Of a DNA stretch of 64,000 bases, positions 24,139 through 33,480 are shown piece by piece; the first letter of the stretch is position 1; each line of letters begins with the position of its first letter. Below the pieces are notes generated by a model. It did no database searches and had not been told where the DNA came from. It saw nothing but the letters and a program-made list of their open reading frames with translations. The DNA lies in the NCBI RefSeq assembly GCF_947090775.1, contig NZ_OX352321.1:3534001-3598000 (forward strand), read 5' to 3'. This stretch comes from Pseudarthrobacter sp. MM222. Lineage in GTDB: Bacteria > Actinomycetota > Actinomycetes > Actinomycetales > Micrococcaceae. The translations under genes and the position numbers were made by a program.

Positions 24139-24690
24139 ATGCCTGGCACGGAAACTGCGCGGGGAAAAATGATGCCGCGGATGCGCTGCACAGCAGCCGC
24201 CTCCGCGACCGCCGTTGCGTTGCTTGCCGGCGTCCTGACCGGTTGCGCCTACGAGTACGACGAAGGCCTATCCGGTGAAGGCGGCGGTCCGTCCGCCGCG
24301 CCAACCCGCAGCGATGCCGCAATCCCGCAGGATCCCAGTCTGAACCAGCCCGTGTCAGGGGCGGAACTTGATGCCTGGGTACTGCAGGTGTTGCCCGATG
24401 CCAAGGGAGAGACCTTCCACACCGGCTTCGGGTCCCTGGAGGCCGACGAGGAGCGGGGCGATACGACGGCGCAGTTGCCCAAGGGCACCTACGCCCTGAC
24501 GCTCGCCTGCCGGAGTGCGCGCCGGGTGTCCTTTTCCATAGAAAACGGTGAAACCGAGCTGGTGGACCTCAGTCTCCGGTGCGGAACCTCACGGGTGAGT
24601 GTGGTGACCCTCCCCGATGACGCGATCCTCAGCCTCAAGGTGGATGCGAACGCCCCGGCAAACTACGCCTACCGCATAAGCCGCATCTGA
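24139..24690 (+). CDS. Secreted lipoprotein, third of three paralogs
   Basis: 183 aa. The N-terminus has several possible Met starts (24139, 24169, 24172, 24181). The hydrophobic region ends in LTGC (lipobox). The mature domain carries LPKGTYALTLACRS, VSFSIENGE and LSLRCGTS, the same beta pattern and Cys pair as the two genes upstream. Function is unknown. The trio may bind a ligand in the cell envelope; this is inference only. Confidence 0.72.
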   Translation: MPGTETARGKMMPRMRCTAAASATAVALLAGVLTGCAYEYDEGLSGEGGGPSAAPTRSDAAIPQDPSLNQPVSGAELDAWVLQVLPDAKGETFHTGFGSLEADEERGDTTAQLPKGTYALTLACRSARRVSFSIENGETELVDLSLRCGTSRVSVVTLPDDAILSLKVDANAPANYAYRISRI

Positions 24691-24742
24691 GGACAGCCGG
24701 CCGGAGCGCACCAGGCAGCAGCGTGCCCGGCCCGGCCGGGTC

Positions 24743-25636
24743 CTAGGCTGCGCAACCTTCGGGGCAACGCAGCGTCTCGGGGCTGGCGGCGCACTCAGCG
24801 CAATACAGTGTGAGCGTGCGGCACACCGGGTTGGAGCAGTTCTCGAATTTGCTGGTTGGCGCCGCGCAGCGGACGCACTGGCCGATCGTCTTGGCATCCT
24901 CGCTGAATTCAAGGTGCATGCGCTTGTCGAACACGTAGAGCGAGCCTTCCCAGAGGCCCTGGTCCCGGAACGTCTCCCCGTAGCGGACGATCCCGCCGTC
25001 GAGCTGGTAAACCTCCTTGAAACCGCGGTTGACCATGAGGCTGGAGAGCACTTCGCACCGGATGCCGCCGGTGCAGTAGGTGACGACCGGCTTGTCCTTG
25101 AGGCCGTCGTACTTGCCGGAATCGAGTTCCTTGATGAAGTCATGGGTGGTCGCGACGTCAGGAACGATTGCATCCTTGAACTTGCCGATCTGGGCCTCAA
25201 AGCCGTTGCGGCCGTCGAAGAAGACGACCTCGTCGCCGGAGGCCTTCCTGGCTTCGACCAGCTCGTGGACTTCCGCGGGGGTGAGGTGCCTGCCGCCGCC
25301 CACGACGCCGTTCGCGTCCACTTTGAGTTCGCCGGGGGCGCCGAAGGACACGATCTCGTCCCGCACCTTGACGCTGAGTCGCGGGAAGTCCTCGGCGCCG
25401 CCATCGGACCACTTCACGTCGATGCCGTGGAACGCCTTGTACTCGCGCGTGGTCTTCACGTACTGCTTGACAGCCTGCAGTTCGCCGCCGACAGTGGCGT
25501 TAATGCCGTCCTTGGAGATGATGATGCGCCCGGTCAGCCCGAGTTTCTCGCACAGGGCACGCTGCCAGAGCCGGACGGCATCCGGATCCGACAGGGGGGT
25601 AAAGCCGTAAAAGAGCACAATTCGATTCAAAGCCAC
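24743..25636 (-). CDS. trhO: tRNA uridine(34) hydroxylase TrhO (rhodanese family)
   Basis: A 297-aa oxygen-dependent enzyme family that forms 5-hydroxyuridine at the wobble position of tRNA. An N-terminal acylphosphatase-like domain ([12 protein letters not shown] ... [20 protein letters not shown]) is followed by a rhodanese domain with active Cys in [16 protein letters not shown]. The C-terminus has a Cys cluster ([31 protein letters not shown]) resembling zinc-binding sites. Length and domain order match YceA/TrhO proteins. It is convergent with the lipoprotein genes. Confidence 0.92.
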   Translation of the reverse strand: MALNRIVLFYGFTPLSDPDAVRLWQRALCEKLGLTGRIIISKDGINATVGGELQAVKQYVKTTREYKAFHGIDVKWSDGGAEDFPRLSVKVRDEIVSFGAPGELKVDANGVVGGGRHLTPAEVHELVEARKASGDEVVFFDGRNGFEAQIGKFKDAIVPDVATTHDFIKELDSGKYDGLKDKPVVTYCTGGIRCEVLSSLMVNRGFKEVYQLDGGIVRYGETFRDQGLWEGSLYVFDKRMHLEFSEDAKTIGQCVRCAAPTSKFENCSNPVCRTLTLYCAECAASPETLRCPEGCAA

Positions 25637-25751
25637 GTATTTAAGGGTACTGGAGGGTCCGACGGCGCCGACACCGGCGGCGCCGCGGGGGCCGGGGGCC
25701 GGGACCGGCGAATCCGGCCCCGGCCAATCCGGCCAAGCCTGGGGTGCCGGG

Positions 25752-25837
25752 GGTGCCGATGTGGGGACGCCGCGGCGCGGCGGACGGGGGCGCGGGTGCC
25801 GATGCGGGGCCGCCGCGGCGCGGCGGACGGGGGCGCG
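25752..25837. repeat. 43-bp tandem duplication, GC-rich
   Basis: Two adjacent 43-bp units (25752-25794 and 25795-25837) differ at only a few bases and contain CGCCGCGGCGCGGCGGACGG. They lie in the 295-bp region between divergent trhO and the GNAT gene. The rest of that region is also GC-rich and repetitive (GGCCGGGGGCCGGG), with no gene visible. Confidence 0.75.
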
Positions 25838-25931
25838 GGCGGCCTTCCGGGTCAGTCACAATTTCATAAGCGTGCCCGCTTCCCCGACCCGGCCACTGTT
25901 GCTTGCGGCGGGGCTGGAATACGCTCATCTC

Positions 25932-26624
25932 ATGAGTCTGGACGCCATGGTTGAAGACACGACCCATCTGGTGGAAATCTGGGTGGCCGGCTGGGCCGGT
26001 TGCCGTGGTTATGAGACGCGCAGGGAAGGCCGGTTCCCGGCGGCCCTGCGCGCTGATACAACCCGTGAGTGGGAGTATTTCGCCCATGATCCCTCGGATC
26101 CGGAGTTTGCCCAACTGGCCGCGCGGACCGCGGAAGTGCCCGCCCGGATCCTAACCATCTTCACCAACGATCTGGATCGCTATACGTCACTGGCGCAGCG
26201 ACACGCCCTCAATGTCACTTCGGTTTCCCAGAACATGATGATCGTGGACATGGAAACCCAGGACGCGGAGGACCCCTGGCTTTCCGACGACGAGCTCAAA
26301 CTCGAGGTGTCCAGGACCGACGGTGTACACCACGCCGTGGTCAGCGCGGGCGAGGAGGTAGCCGCGAGCGGACGGGTATTTGTGGTGGACCGCACGGCGA
26401 TCTTCGACAAAATCGTCACCGAGCCGGGCTTTCAGCGGCGCGGGCTCGGCAGTTTCATCATGCGGGCGCTGGCCGCGCAGGCATTCGAGTATGAGGTGGA
26501 AACCGGACTGCTGCTGGCCTCCCTGGACGGCCAGAAGCTGTATTCCCACCTCGGCTGGAGCACCGTCTGCCGAGTGCTGATGCTTTCGGCGTCGGATGAG
26601 GGTTCGGACTTGTCCGTGGGCTGA
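25932..26624 (+). CDS. GNAT family N-acetyltransferase
   Basis: About 230 aa. The acetyl-CoA binding motif A is FQRRGLGSFIMRALA, and a conserved C-terminal strand SLDGQKLYSHLGWSTVC follows. The N-terminal 90 residues (starting MSLDAMVEDTTHLVEIWVAG) are a less conserved domain. The substrate is not known. The frame remains open upstream, but ATG 25932 is the first Met followed by conserved-looking sequence and lies outside the GC-rich repeat. Confidence 0.8.
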   Translation: MSLDAMVEDTTHLVEIWVAGWAGCRGYETRREGRFPAALRADTTREWEYFAHDPSDPEFAQLAARTAEVPARILTIFTNDLDRYTSLAQRHALNVTSVSQNMMIVDMETQDAEDPWLSDDELKLEVSRTDGVHHAVVSAGEEVAASGRVFVVDRTAIFDKIVTEPGFQRRGLGSFIMRALAAQAFEYEVETGLLLASLDGQKLYSHLGWSTVCRVLMLSASDEGSDLSVG

Positions 26625-26678
26625 CCTGCCTGTGGGGCCGCGCCCGGCCGATTTGAGCCCGGGTGAAAGAATGTTTGA

Positions 26679-29168
26679 GTGAACCCACATGAGTCCCTGA
26701 TTCCGTTGCTGGGCCGCGGCCCGGACCCGGAACAGCTCCGCCATGTGCGCACTATCCCCTCCCGCCCGGCGGTGAACACGCCGTGGCCCGAGTGGGCGCA
26801 TCCCGATCTGGTAACCGCTTACGGCTCGCTCGGAATCCATGAGCCGTACCGCCACCAGATCCAGGCCGCTGATCTGGCCCATGCCGGAGAGCACGTCGTG
26901 ATCGCCACCGGGACCGCTTCGGGCAAATCGCTGGCCTACCAGCTGCCGGCGCTGGACGCGATCCACCGCTCGGAGCTGCGCGTCCTGGCGGATCCGGGCA
27001 AGATTCATGACGACGGCGCGGTCACGCTTTACCTGTCTCCCACCAAAGCCTTGGCTGCCGACCAACTGGCCGCCATCCGGTCGCTGAAGCTCCCAACCGT
27101 GCGGGCCGAGACCTATGACGGCGACACGGATCCGGCGTCGCGGCGCTGGATCCGGGACCACGCGAACTTTATCCTCGCCAATCCGGACATGCTGCACTTC
27201 GGGATTCTGCCCAACCACGCCTGGTGGGCACGGTTTTTCCGCCGGCTGCGCTACGTGATCGTCGACGAGGCCCACAGCTACCGCGGCGTGTTCGGTTCCC
27301 ACGTGGCCAACTTGATGCGCCGGCTTCGCCGTATCTGCGCCTACTACAGCCCGGACGGTTCGCACCCCGGACCCGTGTTCATCGCAGCCTCGGCCACCGC
27401 CTCGGAGCCGGGGACGTCCTTCGGCAGGCTTATCGGGGCACCGGTCCGCGCCGTATCTGAAGACTCCTCCCCACACGGCTCCACCACTGTCGCATTCTGG
27501 GAGCCTGCCCTGACGGAGCTCCGGGGCGAGAACGGTGCAAAGGAACGCCGGACTGCGGTGGCGGAAACCGCGGACCTGCTGGCCAACCTGGTCTCCTCAC
27601 GGGTGCGGACCATTGCCTTCATCAAGTCACGGCGGGGCGCCGAGACGATTGCGTCCATCACGAAGCGGCTCCTGGACGAAGTGGATCCCAGCCTGCCGCA
27701 GCGGGTCGCGGCGTACCGCTCGGGCTACCTGCCGGAAGAGCGCCGCGCCCTCGAGAAGGCCTTGCGCTCCGGCGAGCTCCTGGGCGTCTCCAGCACGTCG
27801 GCCCTGGAACTCGGCATCGACATCTCCGGGCTGGACGCGGTGCTGGTGGCAGGCTGGCCGGGAACCCGCGCGTCGTTGTTCCAGCAGATCGGCCGGGCGG
27901 GCCGGGCCGGCCAGGATGCCATCGCCGCCTTTGTGGCGAGCGATGATCCGCTGGACACGTATCTCGTGAATCATCCCGAGGCGATCTTCGACGTTTCGGT
28001 GGAAGCCACCGTCTTCGATCCCTCCAACCCCTACGTGCTGGGTCCGCACCTCTGCGCCGCGGCCGCCGAACTACCGCTGGGCTTCGCCGAACTGGAGCTG
28101 TTCGGCGGTACGGCAGAGAAGCTGCTGGACCAGCTCGTGGCCCAGGGCTACCTGCGAAAACGCCCCGCCGGCTGGTTCTGGACCCACCCGCAGAGTGCGG
28201 CGGCCATGGTGAACCTGCGGGCCGACGGCGGCGGGCCGGTGAGCATAGTCGACGCCGACACCGGTTCCCTGCTGGGGACCATGGACTCGCCGCAGACGCA
28301 CTACCAGGCGCACACCGGAGCCGTTTACGTGCACCAGGGCGAGAGCTACGTGGTCGAGGACCTGAACGAGGACGAGCACTGCGTGGTGGTGCGCCGCGCC
28401 AACCCGGACTACTACACCACCGCCCGGGACGTGACGCAGATCGAGGTGCTGGAAACCCAGCGCACCACCCGGTGGGGCAACGTGGCGGTGCATTTCGGCG
28501 ACGTGAAGGTAACAACACAGGTGGTCTCCTTCCAGCGCAAGGCACTGATCTCGAATGAAATCCTCGGTGAGGAACCGCTGCAGCTCGGCGCCCGGGACTT
28601 GTTCACCAAAGCCGTCTGGTTCGTGGTGGACAACCGGTCACTGACTGGAGCCGGGCTGATCGAGGCGCAGTTCCCCGGCGCCCTGCATGCCGCCGAGCAT
28701 GCCGCCATCGGGCTCCTGCCGCTGGTTGCCTCCAGTGACCGCTGGGACATCGGCGGCGTGTCCACGGCCATCCATGCGGACACCGGGGTGCCCACGATCT
28801 TCGTTTACGACGGGCATGCCGGCGGCGCGGGCTTCGCCGAACGCGGTTACGAGAAGGCGAAGGTATGGCTGTCCGCCACCCGCGACGCGATCAATGCCTG
28901 CGAATGCGAGTCCGGCTGTCCTTCGTGTGTGCAGTCCCCCAAATGCGGCAACAAGAACAACCCCCTGGACAAGGATGCCGCCGTCACGCTGATCGATGTC
29001 CTATTGAAGGACGCCTCCGATTTCATGGATGCGGGCGGCACGGCCGAAATAAGTGCCTCCGACGTAGGAGGAGGCTGCCAAGCGGGCGACGGCTCAGCTG
29101 GAGACATGTCAGGGTCGAACGGGAAATACGGCGGCGCGGACCTGAACGTGGCTCCCCTCCAGGCCTGA
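26679..29168 (+). CDS. MrfA/YprA-type DEAH helicase with C-terminal zinc domain
   Basis: An 829-aa superfamily 2 helicase. Motif I is ATGTASGKSLAYQ, motif Ia LYLSPTKALAADQ, motif II VIVDEAHSY, motif III AASATA, motif IV FIKSRRGAE, and motif VI QQIGRAGRAGQ. The C-terminal DUF1998-like region ends in the four-Cys cluster CECESGCPSCVQSPKCGN. Proteins of this type (MrfA in Bacillus, Hrq1 in yeast) act in repair of mitomycin-type and crosslink damage. About 55 residues after the Cys cluster are low-complexity. The start is GTG 26679 with a weak RBS. Confidence 0.9.
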   Translation: MNPHESLIPLLGRGPDPEQLRHVRTIPSRPAVNTPWPEWAHPDLVTAYGSLGIHEPYRHQIQAADLAHAGEHVVIATGTASGKSLAYQLPALDAIHRSELRVLADPGKIHDDGAVTLYLSPTKALAADQLAAIRSLKLPTVRAETYDGDTDPASRRWIRDHANFILANPDMLHFGILPNHAWWARFFRRLRYVIVDEAHSYRGVFGSHVANLMRRLRRICAYYSPDGSHPGPVFIAASATASEPGTSFGRLIGAPVRAVSEDSSPHGSTTVAFWEPALTELRGENGAKERRTAVAETADLLANLVSSRVRTIAFIKSRRGAETIASITKRLLDEVDPSLPQRVAAYRSGYLPEERRALEKALRSGELLGVSSTSALELGIDISGLDAVLVAGWPGTRASLFQQIGRAGRAGQDAIAAFVASDDPLDTYLVNHPEAIFDVSVEATVFDPSNPYVLGPHLCAAAAELPLGFAELELFGGTAEKLLDQLVAQGYLRKRPAGWFWTHPQSAAAMVNLRADGGGPVSIVDADTGSLLGTMDSPQTHYQAHTGAVYVHQGESYVVEDLNEDEHCVVVRRANPDYYTTARDVTQIEVLETQRTTRWGNVAVHFGDVKVTTQVVSFQRKALISNEILGEEPLQLGARDLFTKAVWFVVDNRSLTGAGLIEAQFPGALHAAEHAAIGLLPLVASSDRWDIGGVSTAIHADTGVPTIFVYDGHAGGAGFAERGYEKAKVWLSATRDAINACECESGCPSCVQSPKCGNKNNPLDKDAAVTLIDVLLKDASDFMDAGGTAEISASDVGGGCQAGDGSAGDMSGSNGKYGGADLNVAPLQA

Positions 29169-29259
29169 GCCCGCACTGGCTCTCCGGGTCTTAGCCTGCA
29201 CTGATTCTTTAGGCCATGGCCGGTACTGGCAATCTGCACTGGCACGCTCCCTCGCGACG

Positions 29260-29709
29260 CTACGGCACCGTCTCCGGGGGAGGCGGCTCCGGGGGCGGCG
29301 GCACCGCCTCCGGGGGAGGCGGCTCCGGGGGCGGCGGACCGGCGCGGGCGAGTCCGGTGGCCGCCCCGAACATCGTGCCGGAGTCGAGCTGCGTCCGGAC
29401 CTGAACGGTTTCCCCCTCTCCCTCGGAACAGGTCAGTACCCTCGCATGGTGGCGCCTTGCGACCTCGCTGGCAACAGCGCAAGGCTCGCCGTCGGTGATC
29501 CCCCTGGCCGCATCCGCTGCCGCCAGCGCCGCAAGGTCGGCTGCTGCTGCCGCCCGGGACGCCAACGCTGCCGCCTGCGCCAGCAGCGCGATCAGGACCG
29601 CCGCCATGAGCAGGACCAACCCGAGGGCCAGAGCCAGAACTGTTCCCGAGCCGCGGTCAGGGTGGCTCAGCGGGGCCGACTCCGCAGGGAAAGTCGGGGG
29701 CGGCTTCAC
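29260..29709 (-). CDS. TadG-like (Rv3654c-type) pilus protein
   Basis: About 149 aa. An N-terminal prepilin-like segment, DRGSGTVLALALGLVLLMAAV, supplies one transmembrane helix; the rest is Ala-rich with two Cys and a proline-rich tail (PPPPEPPPP repeats). It is the last gene of the tad operon. The start is GTG 29709, whose GTGA overlaps the stop of the TadE-like gene. Rv3654c-type proteins are minor pilins or pseudopilins. The longer frame from 29814 lies inside the upstream gene. Confidence 0.8.
   Translation of the reverse strand: MKPPPTFPAESAPLSHPDRGSGTVLALALGLVLLMAAVLIALLAQAAALASRAAAAADLAALAAADAARGITDGEPCAVASEVARRHHARVLTCSEGEGETVQVRTQLDSGTMFGAATGLARAGPPPPEPPPPEAVPPPPEPPPPETVP
29272..29337 (-). 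repeat. 30-bp repeat pair in proline-rich tail
   Basis: Two identical 30-bp units (29272-29301 and 29308-29337), six bases apart, encode the PPPPEPPPPE tail of the TadG-like protein. The 36-bp period keeps the frame. Confidence 0.85.
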
Positions 29710-30239
29710 GAACTCAGCCCCAGCGATTGGTGGCGCTGCCCCGGTACGATCCGGACAGGGCCCGCAGCCACGGCGGTCTCTCGCCGCGTCCAGGCGCTGG
29801 CGGAGAGAGTCCACGGCATGAGCGAACCGACGGTGCCTTGGACCCGGCCCGAGACAGTGACACTGCTCCAGGTGCCGTCGGAAGTCACCGCCGACCCGGC
29901 TGATTCCCCGGCCAGCCGCCGCACGATCCCGTCAACGGCGGCAGCACTTTCGCCCCGCGCGAGGGCACGCGCACCCGCCCGGGCGGCTTCCTCGAAGCGA
30001 AGCTGTGTCACCCCGGCGGCCGAGCCGGTCAGGACCATGGCCAGCAGGAGAACGACAGCCGGCAAGGCCACGGCAAATTCGGCGGTAATAGCGCCGCGGC
30101 AGGAGCTGTCCGGGGAAACGGCACGCGCCGCCTGTAGGCGGTCACCTGCCTGTGGAGAGGCGACTGCTGGGTATGCGGAGAGTGCGGGCCGGAGCGGCCG
30201 ACCGCGGGCAGTCTCGGTTTCGGGCCGTCCGGGCTTCAT
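29706..30239 (-). CDS. TadE-like pilus assembly protein
   Basis: 177 aa. A TadE motif is present: CRGAITAEFAVALPAVVLLL, a prepilin-type helix with conserved Glu, followed by LRFEEAARAGARALARGE. The 50 residues before the helix are longer than usual for TadE proteins. Its ATG overlaps the stop of the Flp-like gene (ATGA), and its own stop overlaps the next start (GTGA), showing tight coupling. The likely role is a minor pseudopilin in the Flp pilus machine. Confidence 0.85.
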   Translation of the reverse strand: MKPGRPETETARGRPLRPALSAYPAVASPQAGDRLQAARAVSPDSSCRGAITAEFAVALPAVVLLLAMVLTGSAAGVTQLRFEEAARAGARALARGESAAAVDGIVRRLAGESAGSAVTSDGTWSSVTVSGRVQGTVGSLMPWTLSASAWTRRETAVAAGPVRIVPGQRHQSLGLSS

Positions 30240-30520
30240 GGCAACGCCAGTGCCGTGCGGATGAGATTGAGCAGGAACCCGCGGACCTCGTCACTTCGCA
30301 TAATGAACACGAGGACCCCGGCAAAGCCCACGGCAGCCAGGGTGGCGATGGCGTACTCGGCGGTCGCCATTCCGGCTTCGGAACCCCCGCTCCGCCTTCG
30401 ACGGCTGCCGTGGACCGGGTTGGCGGCGCGTGCTCCGGGATAAATTTCGCGGACCTCCGCGGTGCCAGGCTCGGCGGCTTCCCGGGGGTTTCCGGCCGGG
30501 GCGTCTCGGTGAATCGACAT
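30236..30520 (-). CDS. DUF4244 protein, Flp pilin-like
   Basis: 94 aa. The C-terminal part, GMATAEYAIATLAAVGFAGVLV, is a Flp-type prepilin helix with the conserved Glu at +5 after the cleavage Gly. The N-terminal 50 residues are basic and disordered. The start is ATG 30520 with AAGGAA at 6 nt. This is the likely major Flp-type pilin of the tad locus, but it is separated from tadC by the secreted repeat protein gene. Confidence 0.85.
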   Translation of the reverse strand: MSIHRDAPAGNPREAAEPGTAEVREIYPGARAANPVHGSRRRRSGGSEAGMATAEYAIATLAAVGFAGVLVFIMRSDEVRGFLLNLIRTALALP

Positions 30521-30767
30521 GTGATTTCCTTTCGAAGGACCCGGCTGAACCGCCGGCTCCTTCGACTCTCCCTGACCCCGGCCAGACCGGTAAGGCCGGA
30601 AAACGGCCAAGTGGAAAACGTGGCCATCCGGCAGGCTGTGGAGGATGACTCCGGACGGTCTGCCCCGAGTCGGCCCCGGCCCGGCTCCGCCCCGCGCCGC
30701 CTAAAATCGCCGGGCCGCCCGTTCCAACACCGGCCACGGCGGCAACACCGGCCACGGGACATGAAGT

Positions 30768-30809
30768 GGGCCTCCTAGCATTGGCGGTACGCACCAGGCT
30801 AGGAGGCCC
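30768..30809 (-). terminator. 12-bp hairpin after secreted repeat protein gene
   Basis: GGGCCTCCTAGC pairs perfectly with GCTAGGAGGCCC. It starts 40 bp past the stop codon of the repeat protein on the minus strand. There is no T-run, so termination is likely but not certain. The surrounding 328-bp gap (30521-30848) also has a short direct repeat (CAACACCGGCCACGG, near 30725-30757) and no other gene. Confidence 0.6.
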
Positions 30810-30848
30810 TCAATCATCCGGGACCCTGATTCTGTCCCTGCTCAGTAC

Positions 30849-32699
30849 CTATCGGAGGAAGTAACCGGCCACGTCGGCGATGAGCTGGGAGCTGCCGGTG
30901 GACCGATTGAACAACGAAACCCGCCCGTCGGAGCCGACTGGGACTGCGACCAGGTTCGGAACCGTCTGCCCAGTAGAGAAGTTCAGGTTGGACGCGTTGG
31001 GACGCGCCGTACCGGAAGCGTAGGCGGTGACGAAACCGAAGGACTGAGGCGCCGTGACGGTCAGGTTGAAGACCACGGCAGAGACGTTGGCGGGAATGCC
31101 GTTGGCGCCGGCGACCCGGAAGGCAACCGCTGCGTCCGCCGCGGCGGCCGCGGCATTTCTGGTGTCCAGTGCCCGGGTCGGCCCGATGGCCTTGAAGGCG
31201 CCTGGCGCCGTCGGCGTGCCGGGAAGGTAGTACCCGGCGACATCTGCGATGAGCTGGGCGGTACCGCCGGAGCGGTTGAACAGCGTGACTTTTCCGTCCG
31301 CTCCCACAGGAACGGTTACCAGGTTGGGCACGGTCTGACCGGCAGAAAAGTTCAGGTTGGAGGCGTTGGGGCGTCCGGTTCCGGAGGCATAGGCTGTGAT
31401 GAAACCGAAGGACCGGGCCTCGGTCACGGTGAGGTTGAAGACCACCGACGCCACAGACGCAGGGATGCCGTTGGCGCCGGCGACCTGGAAGGACACCGGT
31501 GAATCCGCACCGACGGGCGCTGCGTTTCGGGTGTCCAGGATCCGGGAGGGTGCGAGGGACTTGAAGGACCCAGGTGTTGCCGGGGCGCCGGTGATGTAGT
31601 AGCCCGTAACGTCAGCGATCAGCTGGGAGCTCCCGGGAGATCGGTTAAAGAGAGTGACCTTTCCGTCGGCCCCTACCGGGACCGTCACAAGGTTCGGAAC
31701 GGTTTGCCCGGCGGCGAAGTTGAGGTTGGACGCGTTCGGGCGACCAGTGCCGGACGCGTAGGCAGTGATGAAGCCTGCGGACCGCGGCGACGTGACCGTC
31801 AGGTTGAACACTACGGATGCCACCTTGGCCGGGATGCCCCCTACGCCCGCGACCTGGAATGACACCGCGGAATCGGCACCCACGGCCGAGGCGTTCCTGG
31901 TGTCTAGCATCCGGGCGGGAGTGATCGGAGCAAAGGTTCCGGGCTGGCCGGTCACACCCTTCGAGCTCTTGATGACGACGTCATCGATGTAGACGTCTCC
32001 TGCCTGCCGCCGGTGTTCAGCGCCCATCTGCACGGCCGACACGGTGTTGACGTCGATGGCGACCTGGCCGCTGGAAAACACCAGCTTGTCATCGAACCAG
32101 ATCTCCACGGTGGTCGATGCTCCGTTGGCGATGGCGTGCAGTTGCAGGTGATGCCAGCTGCCCAGTTTCACGCTGGGCACCAGCCGGGTGTACGTGGGGG
32201 TCCCGGTTGGGGACGCGACCCGCAGCCACAGTGGGCCGATTCCGTTGTTGGAGCGGTACACGTCGAGGACCCGGGTGCCATTGGTGAAGTAGCGGAAGTA
32301 GGGTACGTTGTTGCCGTCCACGCCCTTCGCGGTGACGTTAAACCAGCCGTCAGCGTAGACGTCCTTGCTCCCGGCGGGCAGGGGCGCGGAAAAGTTTGCC
32401 AGGGAGCCCGCCGCGGTGGTCACGTGCAGCTTGGCGGCGCACCGACCGGAATGGGCAGTTACCTCGGAAATCGTGGCCGTGCCTGATCCCGAGGTGAGGG
32501 GGGCGGCGAAGCCGGACGCTGCGATTGTTTGGGCCTCGAAACTCGTGGCCAGCGCTGTTGTGCCCGGAAAGTTGTTGGTAGGTGCCGGCGTTGCTGGGGT
32601 GCAGGTGAGGGCATGAGCCGGCGTGGCGCCAACGGCCAGCCCGGCCACCACCAACAGATTAAGCGCCGCAATAACGCCGGCCCTTCGCAGTCGAATCAT
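30849..32699 (-). CDS. Secreted protein with lectin-like domain and three repeats
   Basis: 616 aa. The signal peptide (MIRLRRAGVIAALNLLVVAG ... ATPAHA) is followed by a LamG-like beta-sandwich (about residues 45-245). Three tandem domains of about 120 aa follow, each starting (P)xRxLDTRN and ending with IADVxGYYL-like text (starts near 256, 376 and 494). There is no LPXTG anchor or other visible wall-binding domain. Proteins with these repeats are extracellular in actinobacteria; binding to polysaccharide or a pilus is speculative. It is inserted between tadC and the pilin gene, with its own upstream region of 172 bp. Confidence 0.82.
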   Translation of the reverse strand: MIRLRRAGVIAALNLLVVAGLAVGATPAHALTCTPATPAPTNNFPGTTALATSFEAQTIAASGFAAPLTSGSGTATISEVTAHSGRCAAKLHVTTAAGSLANFSAPLPAGSKDVYADGWFNVTAKGVDGNNVPYFRYFTNGTRVLDVYRSNNGIGPLWLRVASPTGTPTYTRLVPSVKLGSWHHLQLHAIANGASTTVEIWFDDKLVFSSGQVAIDVNTVSAVQMGAEHRRQAGDVYIDDVVIKSSKGVTGQPGTFAPITPARMLDTRNASAVGADSAVSFQVAGVGGIPAKVASVVFNLTVTSPRSAGFITAYASGTGRPNASNLNFAAGQTVPNLVTVPVGADGKVTLFNRSPGSSQLIADVTGYYITGAPATPGSFKSLAPSRILDTRNAAPVGADSPVSFQVAGANGIPASVASVVFNLTVTEARSFGFITAYASGTGRPNASNLNFSAGQTVPNLVTVPVGADGKVTLFNRSGGTAQLIADVAGYYLPGTPTAPGAFKAIGPTRALDTRNAAAAAADAAVAFRVAGANGIPANVSAVVFNLTVTAPQSFGFVTAYASGTARPNASNLNFSTGQTVPNLVAVPVGSDGRVSLFNRSTGSSQLIADVAGYFLR

Positions 32700-32871
32700 T
32701 GATCTGCCCCCTGCCTTGACTACAACTCCCGATTATTTTTTTCAGACGTACCGAGATACCGGACGCCCTGAGCGGGTAGCAATGACTGGGTCACACACGA
32801 GGGCGCTCGTACTGCGATGCCTACCGCACAGTACCGGTGTGCACTTTGGAAAACCTTGGATGGGCCAGGGG

Positions 32872-33480
32872 TCAGCCGGGCATCATTGCCAGGAACACGG
32901 GCAGGATGCCGAGGCATACAAAGGCCGGCAGTGAGCAGAGGCCCAGGGGGACGACGAGCTTTACACCAAGGGCGGCGGCCCTTTTCTCGGCGGACCTGAA
33001 GCGTTCCCGGCGGATCCGGGCCGCTTGGGCATACAAAACCGCGGACGACGGCGCGCCGGTAAGGGCGGCGAAGCCCAGGGCGTCCTGCAGGTCCAGCAGT
33101 TGGGGCGATCGGACGTTCGAACTACGCCAGGCGGCGTCCCAGTCCGCACCGATAGCCAGCGCTGACACAACCGGGCGAAGCGGCAGGCGGAACTCCTGGG
33201 CGGCGAGGTTCGCGACCAGTTCCAACGCCCGTCCGAGTCCGGACCCTGCGTCCAGCATGGCCCCGATCAGCTCGAGCATCATGGCGGTGTCGCCAAGGCC
33301 TGCGGCGTCGGCCGTCAGCGCGTCGCCCTCGGCGGTTCGAGGGATTTCGGCCCCTGCCCGCCAGGGTTCGTGCTGCCGCCGCCTGAGCCGTTGCCTGGCC
33401 CGGGAGCGGTCGGAAAGTGCCACCGCCGCGGCCCCCGCCAGCAGTAGTGCGACGGCGAGGCCTGCCAGCTCGGCAGTCAT
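32872..33480 (-). CDS. tadC: TadC-like type II secretion F family protein
   Basis: A 202-aa inner-membrane platform protein of the Tad pilus. Hydrophobic helices are at both ends (LAGLAVALLLAGAAAVALSD and LVVPLGLCSLPAFVCLGILP), with a T2SSF domain core (ELIGAMLDAGSGLGRALELV) between. ATG 33480 overlaps the tadB stop (ATGA). With TadB it anchors the TadA ATPase in the membrane. Confidence 0.88.
   Translation of the reverse strand: MTAELAGLAVALLLAGAAAVALSDRSRARQRLRRRQHEPWRAGAEIPRTAEGDALTADAAGLGDTAMMLELIGAMLDAGSGLGRALELVANLAAQEFRLPLRPVVSALAIGADWDAAWRSSNVRSPQLLDLQDALGFAALTGAPSSAVLYAQAARIRRERFRSAEKRAAALGVKLVVPLGLCSLPAFVCLGILPVFLAMMPG

Noticed and set aside
32700..32871. Small hairpin GCACA/TGTGC and a run of seven T residues upstream of the secreted repeat protein gene
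   Set aside because: Both are short and could be chance. They are not positioned as a terminator for tadC.
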